In this document: one piece after another, positions 30,873 through 34,935 of the stretch | How the letters are laid out: each line of letters begins with the position of its first letter | Numbering within the stretch: position 1 is the stretch's first letter | Source: Kiritimatiellia bacterium | GTDB taxonomy: Bacteria > Verrucomicrobiota > Kiritimatiellia > RFP12 > UBA1067 | Reading direction: 5' to 3' | NCBI GenBank assembly: GCA_018384485.1 | Contig: JAHBAE010000018.1 | Span: forward strand, 1-34,935 | Length of the DNA stretch: 34,935 nt | The notes under the pieces: model-generated | The model's database searches: none | Told to the model about the DNA's origin: nothing | Seen by the model: only the letters and a program-made list of their open reading frames with translations | Program-made: the position numbers and the translations under genes

Positions 30873-32082
30873 TTTCTGTGTGTCCTCCATGGGGAATAGG
30901 TTTCCATTGCTTTGTGGGAAAAATCAAAACAAAAAGAACTGATGAAGCAAGAACGATAGAAAAAATGGGAAATGTTAGAATCGCCATCAAAGACGGGCGA
31001 CGCTTCTGCGAAGAAAGCGCTACCGCCGCCCATCCCGTAAGCCAACCCATCGCAAGAACAAAGAACACAACGCCAAATGACGTAACCAAGGAGCCTTTGC
31101 TCATTTCATCGGAAAGAAAGCGCACGCAAATTGACACGAAATCAAAGAATAGAATGAACGCCACCGACATTCCCGTCAAAATAGCGAAAAAACTGTCAAA
31201 AAGACGCAGCGACGGCTTTTTGAATAGCGTCTTGAGCCAGAGACAAATATACGCTCTTACTACTTGCCAGCCGCCTGTCGACCACCTGCGCAGCTGCCGC
31301 CACATATACGTAACGGATATGGGTTGCTCATCGGCAAATTCCGCCGTAGGAACGTACGCAACGCGGCGGCCGCGAATATTTGATTGAACGGTAAACTCCA
31401 CATCCTCCACCATAGTGCGAGTCTTCCACCCTTCGTCGCTTAAAGCCTGGAACGTAAAGGCAAAGCCGGTGCCTGTCAATTTTCCGGAAAGGCCGAGATT
31501 CGTGCGAACACGATTTGAAAGCTCGTTCATCATCGCCCAATACACCGTATACCACCCAGAGATCAGCGATGCGCAGGCATTTGAAGATTGGCGCCGCCCC
31601 GTTACAATTATCTCTCCGTCATGAAGAGCATCATTCATCTCGGAAAGCCAGATATCGGAAACGGAATTGTCGGCATCGAAAACTGCGATGGCGTCAAAGG
31701 AGCCGTCGGAAAGAACCTTTTCTATTCCCCACGAAAGGACCTCGCCTTTCCCAGAACTTGGCGTTGTCTTCTCCCAAACTTCCGCCCCAGCCTCTTTTGC
31801 TCTGAGAACAGTCTCGTCAGAGCAGTTATCCGCAAGAACAATAACCTTGAAAAACTCAGCCGGATATTTCGACCTTAAAAGGCTTAAAACAGGAAGACGT
31901 ATGACGCGCTCCTCGTTTCTTGCGCAGATAAGAACTGCGAAGCGATAGTATGCTGACGCCTTAGGATGCGTTTTTGCAGGCTTTATAAGCCCTGCAAGAA
32001 CGATGAATGTCGACCAGAAAAAAACTGCACTTAAAGCGAAGCAAAGATAATCCAGCCATTCGGTGTTGAAAACTTCAGTCAT
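30865..32082 (-). CDS. Membrane glycosyltransferase, family GT2
   Basis: 405 aa. One N-terminal membrane helix (about 12-34), a GT-A domain, then three or four C-terminal helices. GT2 motifs: VLICARNEE at the start of the nucleotide-sugar fold, the DxD-type FDADN, TGTGFAF, the acceptor/base motif EDVEFT, and the QxxRW-type QLRRWSTGGW found in processive synthases. It probably adds or polymerises a sugar at the inner membrane; product unknown. It overlaps lpxL by 8 nt (ATGACTGA) and is followed by the redox trio. With LpxL upstream, a role in lipid-linked or outer-membrane glycan is plausible. Confidence 0.88.
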   Translation of the reverse strand: MTEVFNTEWLDYLCFALSAVFFWSTFIVLAGLIKPAKTHPKASAYYRFAVLICARNEERVIRLPVLSLLRSKYPAEFFKVIVLADNCSDETVLRAKEAGAEVWEKTTPSSGKGEVLSWGIEKVLSDGSFDAIAVFDADNSVSDIWLSEMNDALHDGEIIVTGRRQSSNACASLISGWYTVYWAMMNELSNRVRTNLGLSGKLTGTGFAFTFQALSDEGWKTRTMVEDVEFTVQSNIRGRRVAYVPTAEFADEQPISVTYMWRQLRRWSTGGWQVVRAYICLWLKTLFKKPSLRLFDSFFAILTGMSVAFILFFDFVSICVRFLSDEMSKGSLVTSFGVVFFVLAMGWLTGWAAVALSSQKRRPSLMAILTFPIFSIVLASSVLFVLIFPTKQWKPIPHGGHTENE

Positions 32083-32893
32083 TTCTCCACCTCCTGTGAC
32101 TCCAAAGATATTGTTCGGGGCATTCTCTTATGCATTCACCAAGCCTATCGTTTAGAATTTGCGCAACCTTCAAGACATCATCCTGACGCGAAAAAACTAA
32201 AGGCTCCCGCCCCATCAGCTTATAATTGTACGGCCCGTTTCTGAGGAAAGAACCGACCACGACTGGATACCCCGTGCGCACGGCAAGACGCGCAGCGGAA
32301 GTGACAGTCTTTGCCGGACGACCCAAAAACTGCAAAAGCTCGCCCTTGTTCGCATGCTGATCGACTAAAATCGTAAGCGCAGAAGAATTTTTCTCCCACT
32401 CCCTGATAACCTGAGGAGTAAAGCCTCGGTTCTTGTCGATAATAGTGATTGATCCGCGAAAATGATGATTCTTCATCCAACTTGAAACGAAGCGATTGTT
32501 CATTGTGCGGGCAATGGCAATCATAGGCCGCGCAAAAGAAAGGATGTTCGTTGCAGCCTCCCACACGCCGTGATGTGAACTTACGAGAATAATTGGCGTT
32601 TGCGGAGAATAAAGAAGGACTTTGATGCCTTCTTCACAAAAAGCGGAAAAATCAAGATGCTCCCGCCAATTTTCCTTCGTCACCACGGAAGGAACGAAAA
32701 GAGCCTCCGCAATATGCCCGGCCAGATGGCACCAGGCTTTCTTTGCAATTTTTCGAGCCTCGCTATGGCTTGATGTTATCTTGCACTTAAGGAGATTCTC
32801 AACAGAAATTTTTCTCCTTCGAGGAAAAAAAGGCCAAAGCGCCGTTGCAATGGCGCTCCCAATTGAATACGCATGGCGTTGGAGAAATGTCAT
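32075..32893 (-). CDS. lpxL: LpxL/HtrB-type lipid A acyltransferase
   Basis: 272 aa. An N-terminal helix (about 8-24) leads into the lysophospholipid acyltransferase-like domain: the HxxxxE-type catalytic motif SSHHGVWEA, ARTMNNRF, LVDQHANKGELLQFLG and the C-terminal YLWSHRRWR that ends most LpxL/HtrB proteins. It transfers an acyl chain from acyl-ACP to a lipid A precursor at the inner membrane, so the organism should make LPS. Slightly shorter than the E. coli protein (306 aa). Its Shine-Dalgarno (GGAGG) lies in the 3' arm of the terminator hairpin after the PFK gene, so its expression may depend on that fold. Confidence 0.88.
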   Translation of the reverse strand: MTFLQRHAYSIGSAIATALWPFFPRRRKISVENLLKCKITSSHSEARKIAKKAWCHLAGHIAEALFVPSVVTKENWREHLDFSAFCEEGIKVLLYSPQTPIILVSSHHGVWEAATNILSFARPMIAIARTMNNRFVSSWMKNHHFRGSITIIDKNRGFTPQVIREWEKNSSALTILVDQHANKGELLQFLGRPAKTVTSAARLAVRTGYPVVVGSFLRNGPYNYKLMGREPLVFSRQDDVLKVAQILNDRLGECIRECPEQYLWSHRRWRND

Positions 32894-32898
32894 GTTGC

Positions 32899-32931
32899 AA
32901 AACCCCTCCGCGACTTTTTGCCGAGAAGGGG
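32899..32931 (-). terminator. Hairpin terminator between the PFK gene and lpxL that also holds the lpxL Shine-Dalgarno
   Basis: On the minus strand CCCCTTCTCGGC and GTCGCGGAGGGG form a 12-bp stem with one mismatch and two wobble pairs around an AAAAA loop, followed by TTTTGC. It starts 20 nt after the PFK stop. The 3' arm carries GGAGG/GAGGGG, 9-11 nt before the lpxL ATG at 32893, so the fold would both end most transcripts and mask the lpxL ribosome site in read-through mRNA. Confidence 0.7.
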
Positions 32932-32950
32932 CTTTACGCTTTCGCGCATA

Positions 32951-34192
32951 TTAACCATGAGTGCGTTTTTTGCGCAGCTTGGGCTGACCGATGTCTTCGA
33001 CGAGCTTACGGAACGAACCCTTGCGAACGTTGAAAGGCTTGCCGCCTTTGACACGTTCAAACGCGCAGGCCTGAATCTTCGCCTGATCGTTCTCATCAGG
33101 GCCAACGACGCCGGAAATACCCTCGAGCGCGCAGGCGACAGCCTTGCGGGCGCACTTTTCGATGAGCCTGAGATCTTTCGTGTTAGGCGCGGCCGAACGG
33201 GCGAAATAGCCGGACTTAAAGACCTGCACCTTCTCAGCCTTGAGAAGCTCTCCAAGGCGCTTGCCGACATACTGGCCGACATTAACCTTATCGAGCCTCG
33301 GGTGACCGAACGCATCAACAGGAACTTCCTCGCCGCGGCGGCGCATATCACGGATGATATCTGCAACGCCAGCGCCTTCGGAAACGAACACGTTGACGGC
33401 GTCATACTTCTCCATCACCTTCGCAAGACGAGCAGCCTCAGCCTTGAAGTTGATCTTGCATTCAGGAATATAAACGGCGTGAACATCCTGCCTGCCTCTC
33501 GTCTGATTGAACGCGTCAAGGAACATTCCCTTGCTCTCGAGCGAGGAAAGCATCTTGCGGTAGTACTGAGCCGTCTTGTACGTAAGCCAACCGCAGTTGC
33601 GCCCCATAACTTCGTGAATCGTAAGAGCGCGCGGATTGGCGCTGTTCTCTTTTACTACGTTAAGGAAGAACTTAGCCCCTTCCTCCGCCGCCGTCCAAGC
33701 GCCGAGCGACTGCTTGATCGGGTAAACGTCGTTGTCGATCGTCTTGGGCAGGCCGACCACGATAAGAGGATAATTGTTTTCGGCAAGATACTTAGCAAGG
33801 TCGGCAGCCGTCGTATTCGTATCATCGCCGCCGATTGTATGGATGACATCAACACCGTCTTTCACGAGCTGATCTGCCGCAACCTTGAGAGGATCTTCAC
33901 CCTCTTTTACGAGCCCACGCTTGACGCAATCCTTTACGTTCGTAAGCTTTACGCGGCTGTTGCCGATAGGGCTTCCACCGTGTTTCGTAAGAACGAGCGC
34001 ATTCTTGCGCACTTCATCGGTAACGGGAATCGACTCACCCTTCAAAAGCCCCATATAGCCATTGATATAGCCAATCATCTCAACATGAGGAGCCTTCTTC
34101 GTATACTCGTCGATCAGGAATCCGATTGAGGAACTCAGGCACGGAGCAAGCCCGCCAGCCGTAAGAAACGCTACTTTTTTAATTTCTTTCAT
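32951..34192 (-). CDS. pfp: 6-phosphofructokinase, pyrophosphate-dependent type
   Basis: 413 aa. PFK fold with LTAGGLAPCLSS at the N-terminus, the phosphoryl-donor site TIGGDDTNTTA and catalytic PKTIDNDVYP, then EVMGRNCGW. The second Asp in GGDD, in place of the Gly of ATP enzymes, is the accepted mark of PPi use. It phosphorylates fructose-6-phosphate with PPi, reversibly, which saves ATP in anaerobic glycolysis. SD TAGGAG precedes the ATG. It follows ribH by 28 nt and ends at a hairpin terminator. The 418-aa plus-strand ORF over it is an antisense shadow. Confidence 0.93.
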   Translation of the reverse strand: MKEIKKVAFLTAGGLAPCLSSSIGFLIDEYTKKAPHVEMIGYINGYMGLLKGESIPVTDEVRKNALVLTKHGGSPIGNSRVKLTNVKDCVKRGLVKEGEDPLKVAADQLVKDGVDVIHTIGGDDTNTTAADLAKYLAENNYPLIVVGLPKTIDNDVYPIKQSLGAWTAAEEGAKFFLNVVKENSANPRALTIHEVMGRNCGWLTYKTAQYYRKMLSSLESKGMFLDAFNQTRGRQDVHAVYIPECKINFKAEAARLAKVMEKYDAVNVFVSEGAGVADIIRDMRRRGEEVPVDAFGHPRLDKVNVGQYVGKRLGELLKAEKVQVFKSGYFARSAAPNTKDLRLIEKCARKAVACALEGISGVVGPDENDQAKIQACAFERVKGGKPFNVRKGSFRKLVEDIGQPKLRKKRTHG

Positions 34193-34220
34193 TTTTTCTT
34201 TCTCCTATTTTCTTTTAAAA

Positions 34221-34679
34221 TCAAATCTTCTTGAGAACATCAACCATCTCAACAGCGGCAAACATTGCGGAAAAGCCCTTGTTGCCCTGCTTCGTTCCGC
34301 AACGCTCAACAGCCTGCTCAAGAGTATCGGCCGAGACAACTGCATCAATTACAGGAACGAGTGATGTGAGTGAAATTTCACTGAAAGCGCGCGCTGTAGC
34401 CTCATTGATAAGATCGGCATGAGGAGTGGAGCCGCGAACAACTGCGCCGAGAGCGACAACGGCGTCAAATTTAGAGCAAGCAAGTTTCTTCGCCACGATT
34501 GGAAGCTCGTACGCTCCCGGCACGCGAACGAGAGTAAGATCTTCATCTGCGCCGCCAAGCCTGGTAAAAGCATCTACAGCACCCTTAACCAATTGTTCGG
34601 TAAGAAAGCTGTTAAAACGGCTCACCACAAGGGCGATTTTCATCCCCTTCGCATTTAAGTTTCCATTTACTTCTGTCAT
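34221..34679 (-). CDS. ribH: 6,7-dimethyl-8-ribityllumazine synthase
   Basis: 152 aa, normal length. Motifs: ALVVSRFNSFLTEQL, RVPGAYELP, the substrate loop GAVVRGSTPHADLI with the catalytic His region, and CGTKQGNKG near the end. It condenses the ribityl pyrimidine with dihydroxybutanone phosphate in riboflavin synthesis and usually forms an icosahedral or pentameric shell. The N-terminus could begin at residue 13 (MKIALVV), but the first ATG fits the usual short leader. A good promoter lies about 43 nt upstream. No other riboflavin gene or FMN riboswitch was seen in the 256 bases upstream. Confidence 0.95.
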   Translation of the reverse strand: MTEVNGNLNAKGMKIALVVSRFNSFLTEQLVKGAVDAFTRLGGADEDLTLVRVPGAYELPIVAKKLACSKFDAVVALGAVVRGSTPHADLINEATARAFSEISLTSLVPVIDAVVSADTLEQAVERCGTKQGNKGFSAMFAAVEMVDVLKKI

Positions 34680-34721
34680 ACCGCGTTTTTCTTTCGCTTT
34701 TTTGTTAACTTTTGGCTGTGT

Positions 34722-34750
34722 ATTTTATCAAATTTCGCGTTTCGCGTCAA
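34722..34750 (-). promoter_or_regulatory. ribH: Sigma-70-type promoter of ribH
   Basis: On the minus strand TTGACG and TAAAAT are separated by exactly 17 nt. The start of transcription would fall about 35 nt before the ribH ATG. Unlike the three extended -10 promoters elsewhere in the window, this one has a good -35 and gives a normal leader. Confidence 0.65.
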
Positions 34751-34809
34751 AACGGACAATGTGTTAGCAAAAATTACAAAAAATATACCAAGCATCGGCA
34801 CAGAAAAAC

Positions 34810-34927
34810 CGCGGGCGTGTTAGCCCGCGCACCCCTAAAAAGTTGTCTTTACCAGTTGTCCAAGTTGTTTCCAATCTAAACATTCAAACATTCGAACATT
34901 CCAACATTCTAACATTCTAACATTATC
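34810..34927 (+). repeat. Dispersed hairpin/GTTGTTTCC/AAACATTC repeat, copy B
   Basis: A 7-bp hairpin (CGCGGGC...GCCCGCG) is followed by CACCCCTAAAAAGTTGTC, TTTACCAGTTGTCCAAG, TTGTTTCCAATC and an ACATTC-type array that drifts from AAACATTC to CTAACATT. It matches copy A (3961-4068) almost base for base in the middle part and has the same orientation. The rest of 34680-34935 outside this repeat and the ribH promoter holds nothing recognisable. Confidence 0.8.
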
Positions 34928-34935
34928 CTTCTCCC

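Noticed and set aside
30710-31387. 225-aa plus-strand ORF
   Set aside because: Shadow of the GT2 and NuoE-like genes; highly basic with no family features.
32873-34129. 418-aa plus-strand ORF, the longest on that strand
   Set aside because: It lies antisense to the phosphofructokinase gene, whose motifs (GGDDTNT, PKTIDND) are unmistakable; the plus-strand protein has no recognisable motif.
34680-34809. FMN riboswitch upstream of ribH
   Set aside because: The predicted leader is only about 35 nt and lacks the RFN-element conserved segments.

Overview
The window looks like a chromosomal segment of an anaerobic, Gram-negative, heterotrophic bacterium, most plausibly of the PVC group (Kiritimatiellota/Verrucomicrobiota-like). 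This is inferred from gene content: an LpxL-type lipid A acyltransferase (outer membrane), a pyrophosphate-type phosphofructokinase, the non-mevalonate enzyme IspF, a NuoE/NuoF/GltD-like flavin and iron-sulfur complex typical of strict anaerobes, and several exported SGNH carbohydrate esterases. No rRNA, tRNA, transposase or CRISPR array was recognised.

Layout. (a) 1-4494 is an accessory region. It holds a coding remnant (4-156), a dense block of nested and tandem palindromes (about 220-640), a small frameshifted gene (641-894), a single-polypeptide MmeI-type restriction-modification enzyme (938-3754, minus) and a block of dispersed and low-complexity repeats (3847-4412). The same classes of low-complexity and palindromic DNA also sit in frame inside the MmeI-type gene. 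(b) 4495-34679 is an almost gapless run of about 28 genes, all on the minus strand, with many 1-, 4- and 8-nt stop/start overlaps. (c) 34680-34935 holds the ribH promoter and a second copy of the dispersed repeat found at 3961, in the same orientation, so the gene run is bracketed by two direct copies.

Read in the direction of transcription (high to low coordinates), the run divides at visible promoters and terminators. Unit I: ribH, then a PPi-type PFK, ending at a hairpin. Unit II: lpxL, a GT2 glycosyltransferase, then NuoE-like, NuoF-like and 2Fe-2S/GltD-like genes that together resemble an Stn/NfnABC-type electron-bifurcating transhydrogenase. Unit III: purA, cdsA-like, lipoprotein, thioredoxin-fold protein, small membrane protein, fucU, pyrC, then a signal-peptide cassette of sialate O-acetylesterase-like enzyme, SDR and DapA-family aldolase, followed by an AEC transporter. 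Unit IV: an unknown protein, ispF, a second sialate O-acetylesterase-like gene, TPR protein, vWA protein, purE, UDP-xylose synthase, alpha/beta hydrolase, an amidohydrolase deaminase with a matching 6-oxopurine-type nucleosidase, a GH20-like protein lacking its middle, and a GDSL esterase, ending at a strong terminator.

The most interesting points are: the secreted esterase/SDR/DapA cassette near a fucose mutarotase that itself has an alternative Tat-like leader; repeat invasion of the restriction enzyme gene; nested palindromic elements; three promoters whose extended -10 box lies only 7-9 nt from the start codon, implying leaderless mRNAs; and a terminator hairpin whose 3' arm contains the Shine-Dalgarno of lpxL.
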